NCBI RefSeq assembly: GCF_000022085.1 | Contig: NC_011894.1 | Span: 2,755,501-2,819,500 of the forward strand | DNA length: 64,000 nt | Source of the DNA: Methylobacterium nodulans ORS 2060 | Lineage (GTDB): Bacteria; Pseudomonadota; Alphaproteobacteria; Rhizobiales; Beijerinckiaceae | Direction of reading: 5' to 3' | Shown: positions 26,197 through 34,744 of the stretch, piece after piece | Layout: every line of letters begins with the position of its first letter | Position numbering within the stretch: the first letter of the stretch is position 1 | Notes under the pieces: model-generated | The model's input: the letters and a program-made list of their open reading frames with translations, nothing else | What the model was told of the DNA's origin: nothing | The model's database searches: none | Translations under genes and position numbers: made by a program

Positions 26197-27444
26197 ATGC
26201 CCGCTAGGAACTCCAAGCAGTGGACCGCTAATCCGCCCCTCCAGCGTGGGGAGTGGATCGACAGCAGAGTTTATACAGACGACGCGATTTTTGAGGAAGA
26301 GCTGGAGCTGATTTTCAAGCGTACCTGGATTCCGGTCTGCCACGAATCAGAGCTGCCGAAGCCATACGACTTCCGGACGACCAGCATCGCGCGTGAGCCG
26401 GTCATCATCTGCCGCGGCCCAGACAATGTCGTGCGAGCATTCCTCAACGTCTGCCCGCATCGCGGTATGATCATCGAACGCAGGCCGTCCGGCAGCTTCT
26501 ACGAAGGCCAACCTTCAGGCAATCCGAAGCGGATGACCTGCATGTTCCACGCCTGGCAATTCGACATGAAGGGCAGCTGCGTCTACGTAAGCCGAGAGAA
26601 GGAAGGCTACCAGGACCGACTCTGCAAGGAGGATGTCGGGCTCCGCCGGCTCCGCTGCGAAGTGAAGTTCGGGGGATTTGTGTGGGTCAGCCTGGCCGAC
26701 GATCCCGTTCCCCTCGAAGATTGGGCAGGAGCTCCCTTCGAGTGCCTGCGCAAGACGCTGGACGCCGAACCCCTGGAAGTTTTCCATTACCACAAGGCGA
26801 TTGTCGACACAAATTATAAGCTTTGGCATGACACGAATTGCGAATTCTACCACGATTTCATGCATTATCATAACCGTGTCACTGGGTTCAACGATGCCTA
26901 TTTTGCGAGAAAGAACGAGGCGTTCGATCACGGGCATATCGTGGTAGGAACTTTCGAGGTCAACTATGACCAGTATGAAGGTTTCGAAAGCCGCGCTGGT
27001 TTGTCGTTCCCCCATCTTCCGCCAAACCAGTGGTATATGATCGATCTCTTCCCCGGGATGAATTTCAATCTGCGAGGATCCGCCCTTCGCTGTGATGTCG
27101 TGACACCCCTCGGGCCGAACAAGACAATGATCGAATTCCGTGGTTTAGGCCTGAAGCGCGACACCAAGGAAGAGCGCCAGACCCGCATCAACCACCATAA
27201 TTCGATCTGGGGGCCGTTCGGCCGGAACCTGCATGAGGACCTCATCGGAGTGCAGGGACAAGGGGTCACCATGCGACCTGGATCCGAGTCTCGTCGTATT
27301 CTTCACGGGCGCCAGGAAAACCAGACCATTCATGACGAGAATGGTATGCGGCATTACTATGATGAGTGGGGCCGTTGGATGAATCGGCTTCCGAGCGATC
27401 CAGAGAAATCTTACTCACCGCCGGCAACCATCGCAGCTGAGTAG
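26197..27444 (+). CDS. msmA: Methanesulfonate monooxygenase hydroxylase alpha subunit
   Basis: 415 residues, ATG preceded by GAGGAGGGACGTCT. MSA monooxygenase cleaves methanesulfonate with NADH and O2 to formaldehyde and sulfite. The N-terminal Rieske domain has Cys86/His88 (VCPHRG) and Cys115/His118 (CMFH), with 26 residues between the two pairs. That long spacer is the published oddity of MsmA; ordinary ring-hydroxylating dioxygenases have about 15-17. The catalytic domain shows NYKLWHDTNCEFYHDFMHYH, the mononuclear iron site. Size and the following genes (small subunit, Rieske ferredoxin, reductase) match msmABCD of Methylosulfonomonas. Confidence 0.93.
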   Translation: MPARNSKQWTANPPLQRGEWIDSRVYTDDAIFEEELELIFKRTWIPVCHESELPKPYDFRTTSIAREPVIICRGPDNVVRAFLNVCPHRGMIIERRPSGSFYEGQPSGNPKRMTCMFHAWQFDMKGSCVYVSREKEGYQDRLCKEDVGLRRLRCEVKFGGFVWVSLADDPVPLEDWAGAPFECLRKTLDAEPLEVFHYHKAIVDTNYKLWHDTNCEFYHDFMHYHNRVTGFNDAYFARKNEAFDHGHIVVGTFEVNYDQYEGFESRAGLSFPHLPPNQWYMIDLFPGMNFNLRGSALRCDVVTPLGPNKTMIEFRGLGLKRDTKEERQTRINHHNSIWGPFGRNLHEDLIGVQGQGVTMRPGSESRRILHGRQENQTIHDENGMRHYYDEWGRWMNRLPSDPEKSYSPPATIAAE

Positions 27445-27607
27445 CCGGAGATCGACTGGCGGAGTGTCGAACTCCGTCAGCTTTCCTCGCCTGGGAGGAA
27501 CCGAACAGGCCTCCCGGGAAATGGAATCGTCAAGCTCTCGCTTGGCCCCGGCGGTCAGACACGGCAGCAGCTTGATGCAGGTTACACTAGAATGAGAGAC
27601 CACAACA

Positions 27608-28144
27608 ATGGATACTCACTTCATCGCGACTTCTGATACCAGTCTGTCCGGCGCTTACGGAGATCTTCGGCAAGCAGCCGTGCGAGATACAGTATATCAA
27701 GCCAGCCTTCTCTTGGATGACCAGCGCTGGAATGACTGGCTTGCGCTTTGCGCGGAGGATTTCACCTATGACATAAAATCGTGGAGCCCCGAGATCAACT
27801 ACGACATGACCTACCTTCATGCGTCCAGAAAAGACCTTGAATCTTTGATCCGGCTATTGCCTAAGCACAACACCGACCATTCCCCTTTGAGCCGTCATAC
27901 GAGTGTTTACACAGTGGAGATTTCGCCGGACGGCAGGACGGCACAGGCGATCTCATCCGTCGTCATATTTCAGCACATGCTCGATGGGACGAACTCTCAT
28001 ATCGACTCTGGAGAGAGCCGCCTTTTCTTGGTTGGCAAGTACTACGATCAACTCCGAATCGATGAGACGTCCGTCAGATTCAAGTCACGTGAGGTCAGGC
28101 TGCTGAATCGGCGGCTCGACAAGGGATCGCATTGGCCGATCTAG
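27608..28144 (+). CDS. msmB: Methanesulfonate monooxygenase hydroxylase beta subunit
   Basis: 178 residues. SnoaL/NTF2-like small subunit of ring-hydroxylating oxygenases: RDTVYQASLLLDDQRWNDWL, FTYDIKSWSPEINYDMTYL and a C-terminal RFKSREVRLLNRRLD. It has no cofactor ligands; the subunit stabilises the hydroxylase. The length fits the ~20-kDa MsmB. It lies 163 bp after msmA, before the ferredoxin gene. Confidence 0.9.
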   Translation: MDTHFIATSDTSLSGAYGDLRQAAVRDTVYQASLLLDDQRWNDWLALCAEDFTYDIKSWSPEINYDMTYLHASRKDLESLIRLLPKHNTDHSPLSRHTSVYTVEISPDGRTAQAISSVVIFQHMLDGTNSHIDSGESRLFLVGKYYDQLRIDETSVRFKSREVRLLNRRLDKGSHWPI

Positions 28145-28275
28145 CATCGAGACAGCATGGTTGAGTATGGATTCGGGCCGAGACCGTCTAGCTGTCGACT
28201 TCTAGTCGATATTTCCGCGATCTCCCATCGGACTCGCCCGACTCGTTATGGTACTATACAAATGTGGTGGTAGCT

Positions 28276-28647
28276 ATGAACTGGAAATATTTGTGCGATA
28301 CGTCTGATATTGCAAGCAATTCGCTAAAACTTGTCGACGTTGACGGGATCAGAATTGTCGTTGCGAATTATGGCGAGGGATTCCGCGCCATGCCGCCCAT
28401 CTGTCCTCATATGGAGGAACCTCTTGAGGAATCCGGCGTGATCGCGAGCTGCGTGCTCACATGCACAAAGCACCTGTGGGCCTGGGATCTTCGAAACTTG
28501 GACCTCATTGGCGAGACGGAGAAACCCCTTAAAACCTATGATCTGAAACAGGAAGGCAATCGTCTGTATGCTCTTATTGAGCAAGAGCTTGAATATGATT
28601 TCGATGAAGAGGCCGAGGATGACGACGATTTCTTTGCTAAGGCATGA
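28276..28647 (+). CDS. msmC: Rieske-type ferredoxin of methanesulfonate monooxygenase
   Basis: 123 residues from ATG 28276 (MNWKYLCDTSDIASNSLK); a GTG at 28264 is in frame. The Rieske cluster ligands are CPH in PPICPHMEEPLEE and CTKH in LTCTKHLWAWDL. The C-terminus is very acidic (YDFDEEAEDDDDFF), which may dock onto the hydroxylase or reductase. It carries electrons from MsmD to MsmA. Its 3' end overlaps the possible msmD start. Confidence 0.9.
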   Translation: MNWKYLCDTSDIASNSLKLVDVDGIRIVVANYGEGFRAMPPICPHMEEPLEESGVIASCVLTCTKHLWAWDLRNLDLIGETEKPLKTYDLKQEGNRLYALIEQELEYDFDEEAEDDDDFFAKA

Positions 28648-29767
28648 GCCGAATACGTGCGCTGGCCCTTCCGCCGAGGATCTTTGTTCTGTGCAGGAGA
28701 GACCCAAGCCTGCAGCAGGTAATCATCTCATTGAGGTTCAGTCCAAGTCAGGAATCCTGGAATTTGCATGTAACCCGGATGACCCGATCCTCCATGCCGG
28801 ACTGAGTCAGGGGGTTGCTCTCCCGTATGAGTGCGCAACCGGAACTTGTGGAAGCTGCCGGGCCAGAGTGGTATCTGGCGAGGTCGCGGTTGGCTGGGAC
28901 GAGGCCCCGGGACAGAGTCGCTTGAAGCGCGACAAAGGCGAAATCCTCATGTGTCAGACGCGGCCGCTCAGCGACTGCGTGGTCCGGGTTCCGGCGAATG
29001 TCGGCGTAGGGTTCCCGCGGCATGCGGTGCCGCGCCGCTGTGATGGCCGCCTGGATGTCATCACTCGCCTGACTCCCGACGTCATCCATTTCGAGATTTC
29101 GCTGTCGGAACCGATTTCCTTCGAGGCGGGACAGTTTGTGCTGCTGAGAGTTGCAGGACTCGAAGGTATGCGGGCCTATTCGATGGTGAATTACGAAAGG
29201 AATGCGCAACGCCTCAGTTTCGTGGTCAAGCGGAAGATTGGAGGAGGATTCGGCAACTGGCTCTTTGATCGAGCACGGGAGGGTGAACCGATTGAGGTAT
29301 TCGGCCCGCTCGGAAGAGCAACGTTTCACCCCGAGGAGGACCACAACCTACTGCTGATCGCCGGCGGGTCCGGAATCGCAGGAATGATGTCGATATTGGA
29401 TCGAGCGACACGCGACGGTTATTTTCGCAACCACGGGGGTTATGTATTTTTTGGAGTTCGTACGCTGTCTGATTGCTTCTATTTAGATGAATTTAGCCGA
29501 TACTCGCAGGAGGCGGACGGAAATCTTAAAATTACCGTCGCACTTTCCCACGAGAGTTGCAGCGGACAGCAGCATCCATTGCACCCGGAGATTCGGCTGG
29601 CCTCCGGCTTGGTGCACGAGGTCTGTGCACGGGCGATGGAGGATCGGTACGATAACACGATGAGCTACATCGCTGGCCCACCGCCTATGGTCGATGGCGC
29701 CTTGCGTGCCCTGATCGTCGGTGCTCGTGCGACGCCAGACCGGATTCGATACGACAAGTTCGGGTAG
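28619..29767 (+). CDS. msmD: NADH:ferredoxin reductase of methanesulfonate monooxygenase
   Basis: 382 residues from ATG 28619, which overlaps msmC by 29 bases; a GTG at 28691 (VQERPKPAAGNHL) would give 358 and may be the real start. Domains in order: plant-type [2Fe-2S] ferredoxin (YECATGTCGSCRARVVSG, LMCQTRPLSDC), FAD-binding (MRAYSMVNY), and NAD-binding (LLLIAGGSGIAGMMSIL, YIAGPPPMVDGAL). The order matches MsmD and related class IB reductases. It supplies electrons to MsmC. Confidence 0.9.
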   Translation: MTTISLLRHEPNTCAGPSAEDLCSVQERPKPAAGNHLIEVQSKSGILEFACNPDDPILHAGLSQGVALPYECATGTCGSCRARVVSGEVAVGWDEAPGQSRLKRDKGEILMCQTRPLSDCVVRVPANVGVGFPRHAVPRRCDGRLDVITRLTPDVIHFEISLSEPISFEAGQFVLLRVAGLEGMRAYSMVNYERNAQRLSFVVKRKIGGGFGNWLFDRAREGEPIEVFGPLGRATFHPEEDHNLLLIAGGSGIAGMMSILDRATRDGYFRNHGGYVFFGVRTLSDCFYLDEFSRYSQEADGNLKITVALSHESCSGQQHPLHPEIRLASGLVHEVCARAMEDRYDNTMSYIAGPPPMVDGALRALIVGARATPDRIRYDKFG

Positions 29768-29774
29768 CATCGAG

Positions 29775-30545
29775 ATGTTCACCGGATCGATTGTGATGCT
29801 GACGCCGGCGCTTCTTGGCCTCGGTCTGCTCGCAGGATTTATGATCGGCTGCGTCGGCGTCGGCGGAGTCATCCTTGTTCCGGTGATGACTCTCGGATGT
29901 GGCATTCCCATCGGTACTGCTGCAGCAGCTGCGATGATGGGCTACATCGCTACGGGAGCGTCTGGCACCCTGCTCTTTGGCCGTAGCGGAGCGGTCGATC
30001 GGAAGCTTTCGCTGGCGCTGTGCATCGGCGCAGCTCCTGGCGCATTGGTTGGCGCGTGGGCCGTACAGAAAGCAAACCCGATTGTGGTTCAAATGCTCAT
30101 CGCGGCTCTTGCGGCTGGAGCCGGCTTGAACAGCCTGAGCGGTGGAGCTCGTGTTCGTGCTCGGCCGTTTGCGCTGGGGGCTACCTGTGCGGGACTCTTG
30201 GGCGCAGCTGTTGGTCTGATCTCGGCGCTCACCGGGACTGGAGGACCGGTAATTCTCGTACCTTTGCTGATGTGGCTCGGCGTCCCCGTGCTGGCTGCGG
30301 TCGGTCTAGCGCAGACGATCCAGCTTCCGGTTGCGGGCTTAGCCACGGCGGGCGCCTACCTGATTGGCTCGCTCGACACTCAAATCGGAGCTCAGCTGAC
30401 GGTCGGACTCGTCGCCGGCAGCATCGCAGGTGCAAGGATTGCTCATTCAGTTACGGAAAAAACCTTACACACAATTGCTGCGGTAATCCTCGTAACGACT
30501 GGTACCATTGTCGCAATAAGGTTGGTATCAGTTAATTTTTCCTAG
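29775..30545 (+). CDS. Sulfite exporter TauE/SafE family protein
   Basis: 256 residues from ATG 29775, 7 bases after msmD, so co-transcribed with the msm operon. It has eight hydrophobic helices and the duplicated TSUP architecture: GFMIGCVGVGGVILVPVMTL in the first half and LISALTGTGGPVILVPLLMW in the second. Family members such as TauE export sulfite or organosulfur anions. Here the likely cargo is sulfite made by MSA cleavage, complementing the YeiH-type protein on the other side. Confidence 0.9.
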   Translation: MFTGSIVMLTPALLGLGLLAGFMIGCVGVGGVILVPVMTLGCGIPIGTAAAAAMMGYIATGASGTLLFGRSGAVDRKLSLALCIGAAPGALVGAWAVQKANPIVVQMLIAALAAGAGLNSLSGGARVRARPFALGATCAGLLGAAVGLISALTGTGGPVILVPLLMWLGVPVLAAVGLAQTIQLPVAGLATAGAYLIGSLDTQIGAQLTVGLVAGSIAGARIAHSVTEKTLHTIAAVILVTTGTIVAIRLVSVNFS

Positions 30546-30651
30546 TTTTACATTTCGCTCTACGCTTGAAATGCGCCAGAGCGCCAAGCCGATTCACCGC
30601 GCGCCGGAACTCTGCGATCGACCAGGGCACCGGTAAGCTTGGCGTTGAGGG

Positions 30652-30835
30652 CTATTGAGGAGACCAGTTCGCCAGCCGCCGCACCCGCGTCAGCATGGCG
30701 AAGGCCAGCATCGCCAGCGGGACGTGTCGGTGCCAGTTGTGCCACGAGCGGCTCTCGCTGCGGGCCATCCGAGTTCCGTCTTGGTGGTCTCGAACACGTC
30801 TTCGATTGCCCAGCATCAGCCTTCCAGCGCCACCG
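30652..30835 (-). pseudogene. IS701-family-like transposase C-terminal remnant
   Basis: On the minus strand CWAIEDVFETTKTELG is followed, in a shifted frame, by ARSESRSWHNWHRHVPLAML. This is the end of IS701/IS4-type DDE transposases, where the E of the catalytic triad lies in the WAIED-like motif. A one-base shift separates the two halves. Upstream material up to ~31.2 kb may be further eroded element sequence, but I cannot align it. Confidence 0.65.
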
Positions 30836-31502
30836 CCTTCTCGCTCGGAGTCAAGGACACCGCGACGGAGCAGGGCGAAGCCGGCGCGCCAAGGCATGGA
30901 ACCGTGAAACTCTCGGCATAGATATCTTTGCGCACCGCCCTGCGCGAGGTCCGTGGCGCACCTGCGGTCGACAGGGCGGGCGCTGCAGGCCCGCCCCTTG
31001 CGCAGGGCACAGTGGTCGAGGCGCGAAGGGCAAGGCCCATGCCTGTCCTGAAGCATCGCGCAGCGCTCGCGTCTCCGCGGTTCTTCCGCGCAAAGGGTGG
31101 GAGAGCCGAACCGGCAGAGCGGTCACGGGGCGGGCTGGAGCGGTGCACCCCGCGAGCGAAATCGTCACCCCGCTCCCGGCGCAACGCGCCTGAAGTCGCG
31201 GAGGCAAGCATGTCCCAACGCCGGCAGGTGGCACGCCGCCTTGGAGTATTTGGTCCGCTTCTCTGGCGGGAGCCCTGAACCGCGCCAGGCCGGATCATCA
31301 CCGGGCATCGGCTCCGGCCCTTGGTCGCCCTCGTTTCAAACCTCGTGGCCACGGCCGGATGCGAGAGTGCCGATCCGGTGGAGCTGATAGGCAAAGATCG
31401 CACATTTTCGATTTTGAGAAATCGTATCTATGAGATAACCTCGACCGCCACGAGCGAAAGTGAGAGCGAACTCACGAGCTTACGGTCAAGGGTGGAACGC
31501 CG
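30836..31502. other. Intergenic region with possible further IS debris
   Basis: GC-rich frames on both strands without recognisable motifs. The last 120 bp before the LysR gene are AT-rich and probably contain its promoter. Confidence 0.35.
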
Positions 31503-32525
31503 ATGTTCTTGCGTCAGTTCAAGTACCTTCTCGCCGTAGTGGACGAGGAGCATTTCGGAAGGGCGGCCGAGCGCTGCAACGTTACGCAGCCGAGTCTATC
31601 GGTGGGCATAAAGCAGCTTGAGCTCGAGATCGGCGTGCCGATCTTCCTGCGTGGGCGCGGTCAGCGATTTCATGGGCTTACGCCCGAGGGCGAGAGGGTC
31701 GTCAAATGGGCCCGCAACGTCGTCGGCCACTGCGAAGCGATGCGCGATGAAATCGCCGAGATGCGCGGAAACCTGTCGGGACGCTTGCGGATGGGTGCCA
31801 TGCCGTCGATGTCGCCGGTCCTTCCGGTCCTGCTTCAACTCGTGCGTAAGCAGCACCCGAATGTCGTCATGGATGTCCGATTCCTCGGCAACGATGCGAT
31901 GAAGACAGGGCTCAACAACTTCTCCCTCGATGCCGCGCTCACGTATCTCGATACTGCCGAGCTCGGGCGCCGCAACTCACTGAAGATCTATACTGAAAAG
32001 CTCTGCGTGCTTGTTCCGGACACGGAGGAATTTCGGAATCGTGCAAGCATCACCTGGCGTGAAGTTGCAGACCTGCCTCTCGCGATGCTTCGTCCAGCAA
32101 TCCATGAACGCCGTTTCGTCGATACGATCTTCGACAAGGTAGGCCGCCATCCACGGCCGCAAGTCGAGTCTGAGTCAATCCTGCACCTGATGTTTCAGGT
32201 TCAGTTCGGCGGCCTTTGTACAATTATACCTGAACACTTCACACGAATGCCTGGCCTGCACCGGGGCACGAAAGCGCTGCAGGTTGTGGAGCCTGTGGTG
32301 AGCCAAGACGTTGGCCTGTTCTGGGCAGAAGGCGAGCTGATGACCCCGATCGCAAGTATTCTTGTCTCAGCCGTCAAGGACCTGAACAAGCGGGGAGGTC
32401 TCGACCTAATATTGAATGACCCACGGACCGAGTCTCCCAGCACTTGGCCGTCAAGCGCACCGAACGAGTTGCCGTTCTCCATCGATCTTGGGAGCTCCCG
32501 CAGGCCACGACCTGTCAAAGCTTAA
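31503..32525 (+). CDS. LysR family transcriptional regulator
   Basis: 340 residues. The N-terminal winged HTH is MFLRQFKYLLAVVDEEHFGR to VTQPSLSVGIKQLELEIGV. The effector domain runs from about residue 90 (LSGRLRMGAMPSMSPVLPVL) to about 300, with an ~30-residue Pro/Ser-rich tail. It is the only regulator beside the msm/sor genes and shares their direction, so it is the best candidate for their control in response to a sulfur or C1 signal. The link is inferred from position only. Confidence 0.9.
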   Translation: MFLRQFKYLLAVVDEEHFGRAAERCNVTQPSLSVGIKQLELEIGVPIFLRGRGQRFHGLTPEGERVVKWARNVVGHCEAMRDEIAEMRGNLSGRLRMGAMPSMSPVLPVLLQLVRKQHPNVVMDVRFLGNDAMKTGLNNFSLDAALTYLDTAELGRRNSLKIYTEKLCVLVPDTEEFRNRASITWREVADLPLAMLRPAIHERRFVDTIFDKVGRHPRPQVESESILHLMFQVQFGGLCTIIPEHFTRMPGLHRGTKALQVVEPVVSQDVGLFWAEGELMTPIASILVSAVKDLNKRGGLDLILNDPRTESPSTWPSSAPNELPFSIDLGSSRRPRPVKA

Positions 32526-32669
32526 CGATTACTCACACCGTCCATACCCCGTGCCGACCTGACCGGATCTCAGGCCCCGCGGGGCAATCCCCATCAGAAC
32601 CGGACACGGGCTGGTCGGGTCTGAGCACGGATGATCTGGCAGGGGAGCATATGCAGAGCCCTCGGCGGG

Positions 32670-33190
32670 TCAGGTTGCGATCAGGGCAGTCTCGGCTCGC
32701 TGCGGACGATCATCCATCGGCCACTGCAGAAGGGCCGCACAGGCACCGAAGCCGTTCAGGCCGTACCACGCGAGATCGTAACGGCCGGTTGCATCGAGAA
32801 TGATGCCGCCAGCCCACGGTCCGACGAACCCGCCCAGCTGATGGCAGAAGAACACGCCCCCAAAGAGCAGATTGAAATGATCCAGGCCGAACAGTCTTCC
32901 GATCAGGCCCGACACGAGCGGGACGACCCCAAGCCAGGTCATCCCCATCACAGCCGCAAATACCAGAGTTGAGGCCTCGCTCACCGGCAGGGAGACGTAA
33001 ACCGCGATCGCGACCATGCGGATTGCGTAGATTCCGGCCAGCAGATGCCGGCGGCTGTAGCGCGCTCCAAGCAGAGCCCGAACGCGTATGAGCCGATGGC
33101 GTTGCACACGCCGATCACCCCAGCGCGGTCGCGCCGACGCTCGGCGCAATCCCGCAGATCGCCAGGGGGCGGCCCGGCCATGTCCGGAGT
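32670..33190 (-). pseudogene. MFS transporter remnant
   Basis: The frame ending at 32670 encodes the last four or so helices of an MFS protein: GIYAIRMVAIAVYVSLP, FAAVMGMTWLGVVPLVSGLI, FGGVFFCHQLGGFVGPWAGG and YGLNGFGACAALLQWP. Upstream the coding continues only in a shifted frame (GVIGVCNAIGSYAFGL) and then stops making sense. About 200 N-terminal residues are lost. Inactive. Confidence 0.75.
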
Positions 33191-33276
33191 GGCGTGGCAC
33201 GCGCGGACTCATCGCCATGCGGCAGGCCTGAAAGGAAGGGTCCGGGGTTTGACAGATTGCCCGCCTTCAGCAACTA

Positions 33277-33309
33277 TCCACATTATGGACTGAATGTCCA
33301 TAATGTGGA
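33277..33309. promoter_or_regulatory. Perfect inverted repeat, probable IclR operator
   Basis: TCCACATTATGGAC and GTCCATAATGTGGA are exact complements separated by 5 bases (TGAAT). The site lies 18 bp before the start codon of the cupin gene, in an AT-rich patch amid GC-rich DNA. An IclR regulator is encoded three genes downstream, which makes autoregulation of this unit through the site likely. It would also overlap the promoter or transcription start. Confidence 0.8.
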
Positions 33310-33327
33310 CAAACGAGGAGACGCTCG

Positions 33328-33885
33328 ATGAGCGAGACGGCATCGTCCGCCGATCCGGCAGATGGGCTGGATGCGGCGACGCTGAAGCGCATGCCCTATC
33401 AGTTCCCCCAGCCGAAGGAGGGTCTGCCCGACCTCGTGGTGGCTCCGGCCATCCCGCAGGACGATCGCATCTGGGTCCCGCAGGCCGAGAACGTCTGGTT
33501 CCGGCCGCTCTGCCTGAACGTCTCCGCCGGCTACTGGATGAATCTGCTGAAGGTCCGCAAGTCCGGCATCCTCAGCCGGCACCGCCACCCCGGCCCCGTC
33601 CACGCCTTCGTGCTGAAGGGGAGCTGGCGCTACCTGGAGCACGACTGGATTGCGACGGAGGGCTCCTATGCCTTCGAGCCGCCGGGTGAGACCCACACGC
33701 TCGTCGTGGACGAGGGGGTCGAGGAGATGATCACCTATTTCCAGGTCAATGGCTGCATGTACTACGTCGACCCATGGGGGCGGCACACGGGATACGAGGA
33801 CGTCTTCACGAAGATCGAGATGTGCCGGAAGCACTACGAGGCGATCGGCCTCGGGGCCGATTACGTGGATCAGTTCATCCGCTGA
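33328..33885 (+). CDS. Cupin dioxygenase, 2,4'-dihydroxyacetophenone dioxygenase-like
   Basis: 185 residues; ATG 33328 follows GAGGAGACGCTCG. The single cupin barrel has metal-ligand His in LSRHRHPGPVHAFVLKGSW and in EPPGETHTLVVDEG, fitting the ChrR/DAD-type cupins. Enzymes of this group cleave a C-C bond next to a ketone using O2. The end NGCMYYVDPWGRHTGYEDVF is typical. First gene of the IclR-linked unit. The actual substrate is unknown; a ketone or acyl-aromatic is a fair guess. Confidence 0.78.
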   Translation: MSETASSADPADGLDAATLKRMPYQFPQPKEGLPDLVVAPAIPQDDRIWVPQAENVWFRPLCLNVSAGYWMNLLKVRKSGILSRHRHPGPVHAFVLKGSWRYLEHDWIATEGSYAFEPPGETHTLVVDEGVEEMITYFQVNGCMYYVDPWGRHTGYEDVFTKIEMCRKHYEAIGLGADYVDQFIR

Positions 33886-34013
33886 TGGCGGCTTCTTCGC
33901 ATTTCGATCTCGCAGGCCGGGTCGCGATCGTGGCCGCAACCGCCTACCTGCTTCTGGTGCGCAAGCCCCTGGAAGGCGTCGAGACTCTGGCCCCGACGGA
34001 GCGCCTGGCATGA
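33885..34013 (+). CDS. 42-residue ORF resembling an SDR N-terminus (probable deletion scar)
   Basis: It overlaps the cupin stop (TGATG) and the next SDR start (ATGA), so ribosomes could pass through it. It begins MAASSHFDLAGRVAIVAAT, very like the first strand of an SDR (FDLAGRVAIVTG), but the glycine motif never follows; an unrelated KPLEGVETLAP segment does. I read it as the fused ends of a deleted SDR gene. A functional small protein cannot be ruled out. Confidence 0.4.
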   Translation: MAASSHFDLAGRVAIVAATAYLLLVRKPLEGVETLAPTERLA

Positions 34014-34735
34014 CTTTCGAACCCAACCTTCTCCGGGGCAAGACGGCGATCGTCACCGGCGGGACCACGGGCATCGGCGCCGGCATCGTGGAGGCGCTGA
34101 GCGGCCTGGGCGCCCGGGTGGTCGCGGTGGGGATCGGGGCCGCGGCCTACCGCGCGCCCGCCGGGGCCGACGTGGTCGCCCGCGAGCTGGACGTGACGGA
34201 CGATGCCGGCGTCGCGGCGCTGGTGGATTCCTGCGAGCGGATCGACATCGTGGTGAATTGCGCCGGCATCATCCGGCGTGTCGAAGAGCATCAGCTCGAC
34301 GTGTTCGAGCGGGTGCTGGCGGTCAATCTGACCGGGACGATGCGCGTCTGCACCGCGGCGCGAAGCAAGCTCGCGGCGAGCAGCGGATGCATCGTCAACA
34401 CGGCGTCGATGCTGTCCTTCTTCGGCGGGAGCTTGGTTCCGGCCTACAGCGCCAGCAAGGGCGGCGTGGCCCAGCTGACGAAATCGCTCGCGCTCGCCTA
34501 CGCGCCCGACGGCATTCGGGTCAATGCCGTCGCGCCGGGCTGGATCGCGACGCCGCTGACGCAGGCCCTGCAGGACGACCCGGCGCGGTCGCAGCCGATC
34601 CTGTCCCGCACCCCGCTCGGCCGCTGGGGCACGCCGCACGACGTGGCGCAGGCGGTGAGTTTCCTCGTCAGCCCGGCCGCGAGCTTCATGACCGGAGTGA
34701 TCCTGCCGGTTGATGGCGGATACCTCATTGCCTAG
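34010..34735 (+). CDS. SDR family oxidoreductase
   Basis: 241 residues. Classical short-chain dehydrogenase: cofactor motif TGGTTGIGAGI, DVTDD (adenine side), NCAG in the NNAG position, catalytic Ser in NTASML, YSASKGG (Tyr and Lys) and a C-terminal GVILPVDGGYL. It likely interconverts an alcohol and ketone with NAD(P). It lies in the unit with the cupin dioxygenase and IclR genes, so it may act one step before or after ring-ketone cleavage. Confidence 0.92.
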   Translation: MTFEPNLLRGKTAIVTGGTTGIGAGIVEALSGLGARVVAVGIGAAAYRAPAGADVVARELDVTDDAGVAALVDSCERIDIVVNCAGIIRRVEEHQLDVFERVLAVNLTGTMRVCTAARSKLAASSGCIVNTASMLSFFGGSLVPAYSASKGGVAQLTKSLALAYAPDGIRVNAVAPGWIATPLTQALQDDPARSQPILSRTPLGRWGTPHDVAQAVSFLVSPAASFMTGVILPVDGGYLIA

Positions 34736-34744
34736 AAGCTTGCG

